Shown here: one piece after another, positions 8,048 through 16,443 of the stretch
Layout of the letters: the number at the start of each line of letters is the position of its first letter
Position numbering within the stretch: the stretch's first letter is position 1
Origin: CAVQZA01 sp963724805
Lineage (GTDB): Bacteria > Actinomycetota > Thermoleophilia > Gaiellales > Gaiellaceae
DNA: 64,000 nt
Assembly: GCA_963724805.1 (NCBI GenBank)
Contig: CAVRWA010000011.1
Coordinates: 1,054,001 to 1,118,000, forward strand
Direction of reading: 5' to 3'
Made by a program: the position numbers and the translations under genes
Notes under the pieces: generated by a model
The model's database searches: none
What the model was told of the DNA's origin: nothing
The model's input: only the letters and a program-made list of their open reading frames with translations

Positions 8048-8608
8048 CTACGGGGCCCGGTCGGGCTCGTCGGCGGACGGCCGTTGCCAGTCGACGAAGC
8101 TGGAGGCGTACGCGGTCACCAGTGCGAAGGCGGTCAGCATCTCGATCATCGTCGCCGCCCGGGCCCCACGCGAGTGGGCGATGATGTCGCCCGGCGGCGA
8201 GATGAACGCGGTCAGGACAGACGTGTAGAAGAAGTCGGCGAAGCGCGGGCGCGGGCCGAGGCCCGTGAACGCCGCGTGCGGGTGCACCGCCCAGATCCCG
8301 ATGTACACAAACGTCCAGAACAGGAAGAACGCCAGCGCGAGAAGCGGCAGGCCGGTGCGCCGGAGCAGCTGCAACACGGCGCCGGTCACTCGAACCGAGC
8401 GGTCGTGGAAGGGCAGCCGGGCGGCGACACGGCGTGTCGCGACGAAGAACAGGGTCGCACCGGCGATCACGCCTGCAGCCCCGATGACCACGAGCCACGT
8501 CGCGCGCTCCTGCGTCAGCCGCGGTCGCAGCATCTCAACCAGCACGATGAAGAGGCTGAGCAGGCCGAGCCGCATCGCGCCGGAGGTCAGCCACCCGGGC
8601 CGCGGCAT
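8048..8608 (-). CDS. Membrane protein, two-TM channel-like with a degenerate selectivity filter
   Basis: A 186-residue protein encoded against the trp genes, between trpB and trpA. I see four hydrophobic segments: about residues 12-27, 36-58, 78-100 and 145-165. Between the last two lies a pore-loop-like stretch, ADFFYTSVLTAFISPPGDI, which aligns with the pore helix and filter of two-TM potassium channels. The canonical TVGYGD is replaced by ISPPGD. The fold resemblance is inferred from spacing and the flanking RGARAATMIEML helix. If it is a channel relative it is unlikely to be K+ selective. The start ATG at 8608 is 47 bp from the divergent trpA start; its ribosome site is weak. Confidence 0.6.
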   Translation of the reverse strand: MPRPGWLTSGAMRLGLLSLFIVLVEMLRPRLTQERATWLVVIGAAGVIAGATLFFVATRRVAARLPFHDRSVRVTGAVLQLLRRTGLPLLALAFFLFWTFVYIGIWAVHPHAAFTGLGPRPRFADFFYTSVLTAFISPPGDIIAHSRGARAATMIEMLTAFALVTAYASSFVDWQRPSADEPDRAP

Positions 8609-8655
8609 CGAGAGCTGCACGTTCTGAATGGGCTGCACGCGCTGGAAGTTCGCCG

Positions 8656-9366
8656 GTGAGCGGCAAACGCCTCTCGATCTACCTGATGGCCGGCCCCGAC
8701 ACGCCGGTGCTCGCGGAAGCCGCGGTCGCCGGCGGCGCCGACCTGCTCGAGCTCGGCTTCCCGTTCTCGGACCCGCTGGCCGACGGGCCCGTGATCCGCC
8801 GGGCGGCGGAGCGCGCGCTCGCCCAGGGGATGCGCACGAAGGCCTGCCTCGCATGCCTCGCCGACACGCGGGCGCTGGTCGACGTGCCGCTGATCCCGAT
8901 GACCTATGCCTCACTGCTCGAGGCCTACGGCTGGGAACGCTTCGTGGACGACGCGTGCGCGGCCGGCGCGAGCTCCTTCATCGTCGCCGACCTGCCCGCG
9001 GGCGAGCGACCGGCGCTCCGCCGGATCGAGCTCGTCGCCCCGACCTCGACCGACGAGCGAATCAGCCTCGCTGCCGCCCACACCGACGGCTGGCTCTACC
9101 TCGTCACCCTGACCGGGACGACCGGGGCGCGGCGGGAGCTCTCTCCCGTTCTCGCGGGGCTCGTCGAGCGAGCGCGGCGGCTCACCGACCTGCCGCTGCT
9201 CGCCGGCTTCGGGATCTCGACTCCGGAGCACGCGGCAGCCGCGGCGGCACTCGCCGACGGGGTCGTGATCGGCTCCCGGGCGGTCGAGGTCGCAGAGGAC
9301 GGGCCGGACGCGCTCCGGGCCTACGTCGCGTCGCTCAGGGCCGCGCTCGACGGCCTAGACAACTAG
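8656..9366 (+). CDS. trpA: Tryptophan synthase alpha chain
   Basis: Cleaves indole-3-glycerol phosphate to indole for TrpB. The catalytic glutamate and aspartate are in LLELGFPFSDPLADGP, and the phosphate-binding region is LLAGFGISTPEH...VIGSRAVE. It has 236 residues, about 25 fewer than usual, missing part of the N-terminus. GGAAG stands 8 bp before the GTG start. It is separated from trpB by 736 bp containing an opposite-strand gene, so it needs readthrough or its own promoter. Its 3' end overlaps the convergent ATP-grasp gene by 12 bp. Confidence 0.93.
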   Translation: MSGKRLSIYLMAGPDTPVLAEAAVAGGADLLELGFPFSDPLADGPVIRRAAERALAQGMRTKACLACLADTRALVDVPLIPMTYASLLEAYGWERFVDDACAAGASSFIVADLPAGERPALRRIELVAPTSTDERISLAAAHTDGWLYLVTLTGTTGARRELSPVLAGLVERARRLTDLPLLAGFGISTPEHAAAAAALADGVVIGSRAVEVAEDGPDALRAYVASLRAALDGLDN

Positions 9367-10227
9367 AGCGAGGCGCGAGACGACCGGCGCGCGGCACGTG
9401 CCCGCCCTGGCGAGCGCAAAGAGGGCGTCGCGAAACGCGTCCGAACGGGGCGCGTAGTCGGCCGTGAAGTCGACGGCGCCGTTCAGCTCGAGAACGAAGT
9501 ACCGGCCCGGCCCGGCCGGCAGAAGGTCGACGCCCACGAGATCGGCGCCGATCGCGCGTGCCGCCTCGAGCGCGAGCCTCACGGCCGACGGGGACGGATA
9601 CGCCGGCTCACGGGTGCCGCCGAGCGCGACATTCGTCCGCCACTCGCCCGGCGCTGCCGCGCGGCGGATCGCCCCGACCACCTCCCCTCCCGCGACGACG
9701 ATCCGGAGGTCGTGCCCGAGCGGCGGCACGAGCTCCTGGACGAGCGCGCCGTGACGCACGAACCACGGCCGCCCGGCAATCGAGAGCAACGCCTGACCGA
9801 GCGCGGCCCGGTCGCGGCAGACCATGACGTCCTTGCCCCATGAGCCAAAGCGCGGCTTGAGGACACATGGAAGCTCGAATGCCGGGGGCACGGCCCCCGG
9901 CAGGAGGAGCGCCGTGCGGGGGTGCGGCAGCCCCGCGCGCTCCAATGCGCGTGCGGTCAGAAGCTTGTCGTGCGCCGCGAGAAGTGCGCTCGGCTGGTTC
10001 AGCACCGTGACGCCTCGGCCGGCGAGCAGAGCGAGCGCCGCGAGCCCGTCCTCCACGCCGTCGAGCGTGCCACGGACGTCGATGCGCCCGAGCGCGACAT
10101 CGCCGGGCGCCAGCACGCGGAGCGCGTCCTCCGGCGAGAGCAGCACCGAGGTGCGCCCCGTCAGCGGCCTGCTGGCGAGCTCGAGGTTCGTCGTGCTCGC
10201 ACGGTGGGTCACGATCGCGAAGCGCAT
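9355..10227 (-). CDS. ATP-grasp ligase, RimK/LysX-like
   Basis: A 290-residue ATP-grasp protein that would ligate an amino acid to a carboxylate. ATP-grasp elements are visible: the adenine/phosphate region FELPCVLKPRFGSWGKDV, VQELVPPLGHDLRIVV, and the metal-binding VLELNGAVDF near the C-terminus. The N-terminal third (MRFAIVTHRAS...) is a Rossmann-like pre-ATP-grasp domain as in RimK and LysX. The substrate is not evident; no carrier-protein LysW gene is visible nearby. It is convergent with trpA. Confidence 0.75.
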   Translation of the reverse strand: MRFAIVTHRASTTNLELASRPLTGRTSVLLSPEDALRVLAPGDVALGRIDVRGTLDGVEDGLAALALLAGRGVTVLNQPSALLAAHDKLLTARALERAGLPHPRTALLLPGAVPPAFELPCVLKPRFGSWGKDVMVCRDRAALGQALLSIAGRPWFVRHGALVQELVPPLGHDLRIVVAGGEVVGAIRRAAAPGEWRTNVALGGTREPAYPSPSAVRLALEAARAIGADLVGVDLLPAGPGRYFVLELNGAVDFTADYAPRSDAFRDALFALARAGTCRAPVVSRLALVV

Positions 10228-10352
10228 CGTGGTCGGAATTGTCGGCGCCGTCCCGCCGACGCTGGGAATCAGTGTGGTTACAGAACGGTGACGAGCAGGC
10301 TCAGGGCAGCCGGGCCGCTGCCGGCCTGAGTCGCCCGGTACCGTTCCGGACG

Positions 10353-10886
10353 ATGGACTCGCTGCGCGGACAGCTCCTGATCGCGAGCCCGAGCCTCGTC
10401 GACCCGAACTTCCATCGCTCGGTCGTGCTGATCACGCACCACGACGAGGACGGCGCAATGGGGCTCGTGCTCAACCATCCGTCGACGACGGCGGTCGCCG
10501 ACGCGGTCCCCGACCTGGAGGATCTCGTCGAGCTGGACGACTGGGTCTACGTCGGCGGCCCGGTCGATCCCGGCGTCGCGCTGGTACTGGCCGAGCTCGA
10601 GGACCCGGGCGAGGCGACGGCGGTGGTCTTCGCGGACATCGGCTTCCCGCCGGACGATCCCGCGCCCGGCTCCACCCGCAGGCTGCGCGTCTTCGCCGGC
10701 TATGCCGGCTGGGGCGCGGGCCAGCTCGAGGCCGAGCTCGAAGAGTCGGCCTGGATCGTGACCCCGGCCGAGCGCGACGACGTCTTCGTCGAGGACGCCG
10801 ACGAGCTCTGGAGTGCCGTGCTGCGGCGCAAGGGCGGCCGGTTCGCGATCCTGGCGACGATGCCGCCCGATCCCTCGCTCAACTAG
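10353..10886 (+). CDS. YqgE/AlgH family protein
   Basis: A 177-residue member of the conserved YqgE/AlgH (DUF179) family, whose molecular role is unsettled. Family signatures are GQLLIASPSLVDPNFHRSV near the start, GAMGLVLNHPS, VYVGGPVDPG and FAGYAGWGAGQLEAEL. The ATG at 10353 gives the standard N-terminus MDSLRGQLL. The in-frame extension upstream to 10239 is not protein-like and was rejected. Confidence 0.92.
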   Translation: MDSLRGQLLIASPSLVDPNFHRSVVLITHHDEDGAMGLVLNHPSTTAVADAVPDLEDLVELDDWVYVGGPVDPGVALVLAELEDPGEATAVVFADIGFPPDDPAPGSTRRLRVFAGYAGWGAGQLEAELEESAWIVTPAERDDVFVEDADELWSAVLRRKGGRFAILATMPPDPSLN

Positions 10887-10923
10887 GGCAGGACGAAGCC
10901 AGGCGGGCGCGAACTCGACCGGG

Positions 10924-11349
10924 ATGGAAGGCGAGTCGAGGCTCGAGCGCTGGCTCGACCGTGAGCTGGCCCGCGCGCGCAGCCCCCGCGGCGCGGCGAT
11001 CATCATCGCCGTCGTCACGACCTCGATCACGGTCGCGACCGGCCTGGCGATGACGGTTCTCGACCATAGCCAGTTCCCGTCGATCGGCCTCGGTCTCTGG
11101 TGGGCCGTCCAGACGGTCACGACCGTCGGCTACGGCGACCACGTCCCCACGAACGCCGTCGGTCGCCTGCTCGCGGCGCTCGTGATGCTGCTCGGAATCG
11201 GCTTCGTCACGGTGATCACTGCGTCGATCACGAGCTCGTTCGTCGCGGCGCGGCGAGGCGAGGCCGACAGCGCCGCCACCCCGGAGCAACTCGAGGAGAT
11301 CAACGCCCGGCTCGAGCGGATCGAGACTGCGCTGAACGCGCGGTCTTGA
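10924..11349 (+). CDS. Two-TM potassium-channel-like protein
   Basis: A 141-residue protein with an N-terminal membrane helix (about residues 20-45), a pore helix and the intact K+ selectivity filter TTVGYGD (about 66-72), then a second membrane helix (about 80-110). The C-terminus EQLEEINARLERIETALNA looks like a short coiled coil that could help tetramer assembly. No ligand-binding RCK domain is present. It starts at ATG 10924, 37 bp after yqgE, in the same direction. Confidence 0.85.
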   Translation: MEGESRLERWLDRELARARSPRGAAIIIAVVTTSITVATGLAMTVLDHSQFPSIGLGLWWAVQTVTTVGYGDHVPTNAVGRLLAALVMLLGIGFVTVITASITSSFVAARRGEADSAATPEQLEEINARLERIETALNARS

Positions 11350-11373
11350 GCGGCCCCGATTCGGCTCCGGTGC

Positions 11374-11451
11374 TAGACTGGAGGCAATCGAGAGCGAGTA
11401 CCGGTGGCGTAAGCACGCCTTCCTTACCCGTTCGCAAGTGGTAAGAGGAGG
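11374..11451 (+). promoter_or_regulatory. Promoter and structured 5' leader of the cold-shock gene
   Basis: A TAGACT -10 box (11374-11379) precedes a leader of about 75 bases. Just before the start codon, CTTACC (11423-11428) and GGTAAG (11440-11445) form a hairpin directly abutting the strong ribosome site AGGAGG (11446-11451). Long structured leaders are typical of cspA-type genes. No convincing -35 at the right spacing was found. Confidence 0.5.
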
Positions 11452-11461
11452 TGTTTTTTCT

Positions 11462-11671
11462 ATGGCAACCGGAACCGTTAAGTGGTTCAACGACGCGAAG
11501 GGCTACGGCTTCATCGCGCCGGAGGACGGCAGCAAGGACGTTTTCGTGCATCACAGCGCCATCGTCGGCGACGGCTTCAAGTCGCTCGCCGAGGGCGCGA
11601 AGGTCGAGTTCGAGCCCGCCGAGGGCGCGAAGGGCCCCGAGGCGAAGAACGTCACGCTCGTGAGCGTCTAG
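11462..11671 (+). CDS. cspA: Cold-shock protein
   Basis: A 69-residue single cold-shock domain that binds single-stranded nucleic acid and acts as an RNA chaperone. RNP1 is KGYGFIAP and RNP2 is VFVHHSAI; the start TGTVKWFNDAKGYGF is canonical. AAGAGGAGGTG lies 8-10 bp before the ATG. A strong GC-rich terminator follows, so it is probably transcribed alone, with infA after it. The exact csp paralogue letter is a convention. Confidence 0.95.
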   Translation: MATGTVKWFNDAKGYGFIAPEDGSKDVFVHHSAIVGDGFKSLAEGAKVEFEPAEGAKGPEAKNVTLVSV

Positions 11672-11684
11672 CACGGAAGTGCCC

Positions 11685-11726
11685 GGCGCGCGCCGCTGCG
11701 GAGACGCGGCGGCGCGCGCCCCTTTC
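11685..11726 (+). terminator. Intrinsic terminator after the cold-shock gene
   Basis: GGCGCGCGCCGC (11685-11696) and GCGGCGCGCGCC (11709-11720) form a perfect 12-bp stem followed by CCTTTCT. It separates cspA from infA. Confidence 0.8.
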
Positions 11727-11743
11727 TCTGAGAAGGAGCGCGA

Positions 11744-11965
11744 GTGAGCAAGAAGGAAGAGAAGATCGACGTCGAGGGCGAGGTGCTGGAGTCTTTCCGT
11801 AACGGCATGCACCGCATCGCGCTGGACAACGGCCACGAGACGCTCGGCTACATCGCCGGCAAGATGCGGCGCTACCGCATCCGCGTCATGCCGGGCGACC
11901 GCGTCACGCTCGAGCTCTCGCCGTACGACCTGAACCGCGGCCGCATCGTCTTCCGTCATCGCTGA
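11744..11965 (+). CDS. infA: Translation initiation factor IF-1
   Basis: A 73-residue S1-fold protein that binds the 30S A site during initiation. The core reads DVEGEVLESFRNGMHRI, GHETLGYIAGKMRRYRI and PGDRVTLELSPYDLNRGRI, which is diagnostic. The GTG start follows GAAGGAG by 5 bp. Its placement next to cold-shock genes rather than in the ribosomal-protein operon suggests a stress-related or second copy; whether another copy exists cannot be seen here. It precedes a diverged cold-shock-domain gene by 10 bp, likely in one operon. Confidence 0.92.
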   Translation: MSKKEEKIDVEGEVLESFRNGMHRIALDNGHETLGYIAGKMRRYRIRVMPGDRVTLELSPYDLNRGRIVFRHR

Positions 11966-11975
11966 GGCGGGCGCA

Positions 11976-12227
11976 GTGCAGGGATCGATGATCTGGTTCA
12001 ACGAGACCGAGAACTACGGCTATATCGCCACGGAAGAGGGCGAGCGCCTCTACGCGCACGGAAGCGCGTTCCCGAGCGGCAAGGGCATCGAAGGCCGCTG
12101 CAAGGGGATCGAGGTGACCTTCGAGGTGACCGAAGAGGCCGACGGCCGGCGCGTCGCGAAGGACATCGTCCTCGTGGAGTATTCGGCGCCCCACCGCGCG
12201 CGTCGCCGCCACGGCGGCCGCGTCTAG
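11976..12227 (+). CDS. Diverged cold-shock-domain protein
   Basis: An 83-residue protein whose first 65 residues match a cold-shock domain: GSMIWFNETENYGYIATE corresponds to the first strands and RNP1, and RLYAHGSAF to RNP2 with the central aromatic and basic residues changed. The tail is basic (HRARRRHGGRV). It starts at GTG 11976 (ATG 11988 is possible) and follows infA by 10 bp. A role as an RNA-binding cold-shock relative is inferred. Confidence 0.7.
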   Translation: MQGSMIWFNETENYGYIATEEGERLYAHGSAFPSGKGIEGRCKGIEVTFEVTEEADGRRVAKDIVLVEYSAPHRARRRHGGRV

Positions 12228-12237
12228 CGCCTAGCGT

Positions 12238-13152
12238 CTAGCGCTTCAGCTCGGCGACGACCGCCGGCAGGATCTCGGCCAGGTCGCCGATCACCGCATA
12301 GTCCGCGCGGGCCACGATCGGGGCCTGCGGGTCCTTGTTGATCGCGAGGATGCGCTTCGCTCCCTTGCAGCCGACCATGTGCTGGATCGCCCCACTGACG
12401 CCGCAGGCGATGTAGAGGTCGGGCGCGATTCGGGCCCCTGTCTGCCCGATCTGGTCGGAGTGCGGCCGCCAGCCGAGGTTCGTGACGACGCGCGAGCCGC
12501 CGACGGCGCCGCCGAGCAGGCCCGCCAGCTCCTCGAGCGCGGCGAAGCCCTCGGCGCTGCCGACGCCGCGGCCGCCGCCGACGACGACGCGCGCGTCGCC
12601 GAGCTGCACCGTGCCGGCCGCCGGCTCCTCGCGACGGCTGACCTTGACGAGGAAGTCCGCCTCGTCGAGCTCGAGCGTCACCGGCACGACGGTCGCCGCC
12701 GCGCTCTCGGCCGCGGGCTCGGCGACGACGCCGTTCGGGGCGACCGTGAGGAGGCGGGTCGTACCGTGAAGCCGCGCCTCCTCGAGCAGGCTCCCTCCCC
12801 AGCGCTGGCGCATGACGAGCCATGGGTCGCCGGGCTCGGCGGCGATGCAGTTGGCCGCCATCGGCGCATCGAGCCGCACCGCGGCGTGGGCGAGCACCTC
12901 CTGGCCCCGGTCGCTGCCGGCTGCGAGAACAGCATCGGGTGCAAGCGCCTCGACGAGCCCGACGATGCTCTGCGCCCAGGCCCCGGGCGCATACTCGTCC
13001 AGCTCGACCAGATGGACGCGCGAGACGCCGTACGCGCCGAGCCCGGCGGGCGCCTCGCCGAACGCGACCGCCTCGACGGGCTCGCCGAGACCGCGCGCGA
13101 GCGTAAGCGCCTCGAGCGAGAGGTCGCCCGGCTCGACGAGGACCAAGATCAC
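12238..13152 (-). CDS. etfA: Electron transfer flavoprotein, alpha subunit
   Basis: A 304-residue FAD-binding ETF alpha chain. The C-terminal FAD motif is clear: LYIACGVSGAIQHMVGCK, then AKRILAINKDPQAPI. The N-terminal half is the adenine-nucleotide-alpha-hydrolase-like fold. It overlaps etfB by 4 bp and ends the long minus-strand gene run. Placed directly after a dimethylglycine-dehydrogenase-like gene, it would accept electrons from that enzyme and pass them to ETF:quinone oxidoreductase, which is not in the window. Confidence 0.95.
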   Translation of the reverse strand: MILVLVEPGDLSLEALTLARGLGEPVEAVAFGEAPAGLGAYGVSRVHLVELDEYAPGAWAQSIVGLVEALAPDAVLAAGSDRGQEVLAHAAVRLDAPMAANCIAAEPGDPWLVMRQRWGGSLLEEARLHGTTRLLTVAPNGVVAEPAAESAAATVVPVTLELDEADFLVKVSRREEPAAGTVQLGDARVVVGGGRGVGSAEGFAALEELAGLLGGAVGGSRVVTNLGWRPHSDQIGQTGARIAPDLYIACGVSGAIQHMVGCKGAKRILAINKDPQAPIVARADYAVIGDLAEILPAVVAELKR

Positions 13153-13901
13153 GAGACCACCCCGAGCTCCCTGAGCACCTCGACCACGCGCGGCGCCGCC
13201 TCGGGGCCGTTGCCCAGGACCTCGACGGCGCTCGGCTCCTCCACCGGCACGACGAGTCGCACCTTCTCGAGCCCCGATGCGCGCCGTTCCGGGGCACGCG
13301 TCTCGAGCTCGGCCTTCTTCGCGCGCAGCCGCCCGGGCAGCGAAGGGAAGCGCGGCAGGTTGATCCCCTCCTTGACCGAGATCACCGCCGGGAGCGACAC
13401 CTCGAAGACTTCCCAGCCGCCCGAGGCCTCACGCCTGGCGACCGCCCGGCCACCGTCGATCTCGATTCCCTTGATCCCGGTCACGCACGGCAGGCCGAGC
13501 GCAGCGGCCACACGCACCGGGACCTGATAGTCGCCGGAGTCGGCCGCCTCGTTGCCGAAGAGGAGCAGGTCGAAGCCGCGATCGCGCACCGCGTCGACGA
13601 TCGCGACGGCGGTCGCCGCCGGGTCGAACTCCTCGCCGTCGGTCTCGAGCAGAATCCCCGCGCCGATCCCCATCGCGAGCGCGTTTCGCAGCTGCTCGGC
13701 CGCTGCAGCCGGCCCGAGCGTGAGCACTGTCGCCGAGCCACCGTGGGCCTCCACGAGCCGCAGCGCCTCCTCGATCGCGCACTCCTCGTGCGGGCTGATC
13801 GTGAAGCCGAGGTACGAGGTGTCGATCTCGCGCTCGTCGGCCGTGAGCGTGATCCGCGCCCCCGTCTCGGGCACGCGCTTCACACAGACCAGGATCTCCA
13901 T
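13149..13901 (-). CDS. etfB: Electron transfer flavoprotein, beta subunit
   Basis: A 250-residue ETF beta chain, partner of EtfA. It shows the family start MEILVCVKRVPETGA, ISPHEECAIEEALRL, the nucleotide-binding region DLLLFGNEAADSGDYQVPV, and PAVISVKEGINLPRFPSL. The ATG shares one base with the stop of the upstream oxidoreductase (TGATG). This points to coupled expression with its likely electron donor. Confidence 0.95.
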   Translation of the reverse strand: MEILVCVKRVPETGARITLTADEREIDTSYLGFTISPHEECAIEEALRLVEAHGGSATVLTLGPAAAAEQLRNALAMGIGAGILLETDGEEFDPAATAVAIVDAVRDRGFDLLLFGNEAADSGDYQVPVRVAAALGLPCVTGIKGIEIDGGRAVARREASGGWEVFEVSLPAVISVKEGINLPRFPSLPGRLRAKKAELETRAPERRASGLEKVRLVVPVEEPSAVEVLGNGPEAAPRVVEVLRELGVVS

Positions 13902-16414
13902 CAGCTCTTGATCCGCTCGTTCTCCGGATCGAAGATCGAGCGGCTGCCGACGACGGCCACCGTGACGGGGTAGCGCTCACCCATGTACTGCACGAGCAGC
14001 TTCTCGCCCTCGCGCGCCTGCGCGGGCGGCAGGTAGGCCATCAGGATGTGCTTCCCCACGGACGGCCCCGTGCCTGCGCTCGTCACGTACGCCGGGCGGC
14101 CCTTCGCGTCCGCGATCCGCTCGCCGTCGAGGGTCAGGATCGGCTCGCGGCCGAGCATGTAGCGCTTGACGCCGGAGGACGAGGTGTTGTCGTCGACGGT
14201 GAGCGTGCAGAGCGTCGCGGCAGGCTCGTCCTCGCGGTGGCGCAGGTAGGCCGCCTTGCCGACGAAATCGGCGTCCTTCACCGACGGGCGCGCCATCCCT
14301 GCCTCGACCACGTTGTACTCGGACTCGAGCTCGGCGCCGTAGAGCCGGTAGCCCTTCTCGATCCGGCCTGTGGTGCCGTAGACGCCGATCCCGGCCGGGC
14401 GCAGGCCGAGCGGCTGCCCAGCCTCCCAGATCGTGTCCCAGAGCGCGCGTCCCTGCTCGAACGGCGCGTAGATCTCCCAGCCGAGCTCTCCGACGTACGA
14501 GATCCGGGACATCAGGGTGTGGACGCTGCCGAGGTCGATGGAGCGGCAGCGGCCGAACGGGAAGCCCTCGTGGGAGACGTCCTCCGAGGTGATCGAGGCG
14601 ATCACCTCTCGGGCGCGCGGCCCCCAGACGCCGACGGTGCACCAGGCCGAGGTGGTATCGACGAGCGCGGCTGACCCGTCTGTGGGCAGGAGGTCGGAGA
14701 ACCACTTCCAGTCGCGCGGGCCGTCCATCCCGCCGGTGACGATCCGGAACCGGCGGTCGCCCAGGCGCATGATCGTGAGATCGGCCTTGAAGCCGCCCTC
14801 ATGGTTGAGGATCGGCGTGTAGACGACCCGGCCGACCGGGACGTCCATCTCCGCGAGCGCGACCCGCTGCAGGTAGTCGAGCGAGCCGCCGCCGACGACG
14901 TCGACGATCGAGAAGGCGGAGAGGTCGACCATCGCGACGCGGTCGCGCATCGCGAGGTGCTCCGCGTTGATGATCGGCGACCACCAGCGCGACTCCCACT
15001 CGGCCTCGCGCGGTATCACGCGGTCGCCGTACTCCTCGAGCAGCGGCGCATTCGACTCGTACCACCACGGCCGCTCCCAGCCCACGGTCTCGAAGAAGAC
15101 GGCGCCGAGCTCCTGCTCGCGCGTGTAGAACGGGCTCAGCCGCACCTGCCGGTTCGTTTCCCACTGCTCCATCGGATGGACGATCCCGTAGGTCTTGTTG
15201 AACCCCTCGGAGGAGCGCGCGTCGACGTGCTGCTGCGTGCGCGCATAGCTCCAGAAACGGGAGACGTCGGCGGCGTGGACGTCGACCTCGGACGCGCCGT
15301 CGGTGACCCACTCCGCGACGGCGCGGGCGATCCCTGGCGCCTCCTTGATCCAGATCGCGGCCACCGACCAGACGCCCTTTACCTCGGTCTCGCCGAGGAG
15401 CGGCATCCCGTCGGGCGTCAGCGAGAGCAGCCCGTTGATCGCGTGCCGGATCCCGGCGCCCTCGACGCTGAGGATCTCGGGCATCAACTCGAGCGCCTGC
15501 TCGTACTGGAGCTCGAAGTCGTCCTCGGTGAACGGCAGCTCGGTCGGCGAGAGGGCCGACTCCTCGATCGACGGGATCTCGTCGGGCGCCATCAGGATCG
15601 CGCGGTGCGCGTAGGAGCCGACCTCCATGTCGCTGCCGTTCTGGCGCTCGTACATGTTCGTGTCCACGTCGCGGACGATCGGGTAGAAGATCTCGCCCGG
15701 CTTGTCCTCGAACAGCGGGATGGGGCCGACGCTGATCATCTGGTGAACGGCCGGGGTGAGCGGGATCGTCGCGCCCGCCATCCGCGCGATCCTAGGGCTC
15801 CAGATCCCGCAGGCGATGAAGAGGTACTCGGTCTCGATCGTGCCCTGGTCGGTGTGGACTCGGCGGACGCGGCCGTTCTCGACGTCGACGCCGGTCACCT
15901 CGGTGCTCGCGCAGATCGTGAGCGCGTCCTGGCCCTGCGCGTACTCGCGCATCAGCGTGCCCGCGCGCAGCGAGTCGACGACGCTCACCTCGGGCGTGTA
16001 GAAGCTGCCGAGGATGACGTCGGTGTTGATGTAGGGCACGAGCTCGAGCAAGCGGTCGTTGTCGATCAGCTCCGACGGGACGCCCCAGGACGTCGCGGAC
16101 GACATGCGGCGGTTCAGCTCCTGGAGCCGCGCCTCGGTGCGCGCGACCTCGATCCCGCCGCTGATCGTGAGCACGCCGAGCTCGTCGTACTGGCGCGCGC
16201 TGTCGCGGGTGAGCGCCGTCATCTCCTTCGTGTGGTCGACCGGGAAGATGAAGTTCGAGGCATGGCCGGTCGAGCCGCCGGGGTTCGGCAGCGGGCCCTT
16301 GTCGAGCAGGACCATGTCCTTCCAGCCCAGCCTCGCCAGGTGGTAGACGAGGCTGTTGCCGACGATTCCTGCACCGACGATCACGGCGCGGGCTGTAGTG
16401 GGCTGGTCGCTCAC
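13901..16414 (-). CDS. FAD-dependent dimethylglycine/sarcosine dehydrogenase-like protein with GcvT domains
   Basis: An 837-residue protein. Residues 1-370 are a DAO-type FAD domain (AVIVGAGIVGNSLVYHLARLG; covalent-FAD-region GGSTGHASN). About 370-430 is the linking FAO_M domain, and about 430-835 is an aminomethyltransferase (GcvT) module ending KHILMAYLPP. This architecture is that of dimethylglycine and sarcosine dehydrogenases, which oxidise N-methyl groups and hand the C1 unit to tetrahydrofolate, giving electrons to ETF. The adjacent etfBA and betaine-demethylation genes favour dimethylglycine as substrate. That is an inference. Confidence 0.85.
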   Translation of the reverse strand: MSDQPTTARAVIVGAGIVGNSLVYHLARLGWKDMVLLDKGPLPNPGGSTGHASNFIFPVDHTKEMTALTRDSARQYDELGVLTISGGIEVARTEARLQELNRRMSSATSWGVPSELIDNDRLLELVPYINTDVILGSFYTPEVSVVDSLRAGTLMREYAQGQDALTICASTEVTGVDVENGRVRRVHTDQGTIETEYLFIACGIWSPRIARMAGATIPLTPAVHQMISVGPIPLFEDKPGEIFYPIVRDVDTNMYERQNGSDMEVGSYAHRAILMAPDEIPSIEESALSPTELPFTEDDFELQYEQALELMPEILSVEGAGIRHAINGLLSLTPDGMPLLGETEVKGVWSVAAIWIKEAPGIARAVAEWVTDGASEVDVHAADVSRFWSYARTQQHVDARSSEGFNKTYGIVHPMEQWETNRQVRLSPFYTREQELGAVFFETVGWERPWWYESNAPLLEEYGDRVIPREAEWESRWWSPIINAEHLAMRDRVAMVDLSAFSIVDVVGGGSLDYLQRVALAEMDVPVGRVVYTPILNHEGGFKADLTIMRLGDRRFRIVTGGMDGPRDWKWFSDLLPTDGSAALVDTTSAWCTVGVWGPRAREVIASITSEDVSHEGFPFGRCRSIDLGSVHTLMSRISYVGELGWEIYAPFEQGRALWDTIWEAGQPLGLRPAGIGVYGTTGRIEKGYRLYGAELESEYNVVEAGMARPSVKDADFVGKAAYLRHREDEPAATLCTLTVDDNTSSSGVKRYMLGREPILTLDGERIADAKGRPAYVTSAGTGPSVGKHILMAYLPPAQAREGEKLLVQYMGERYPVTVAVVGSRSIFDPENERIKS

Positions 16415-16443
16415 GCGGACAGCATCTCGGACGGCGGGCGCAC

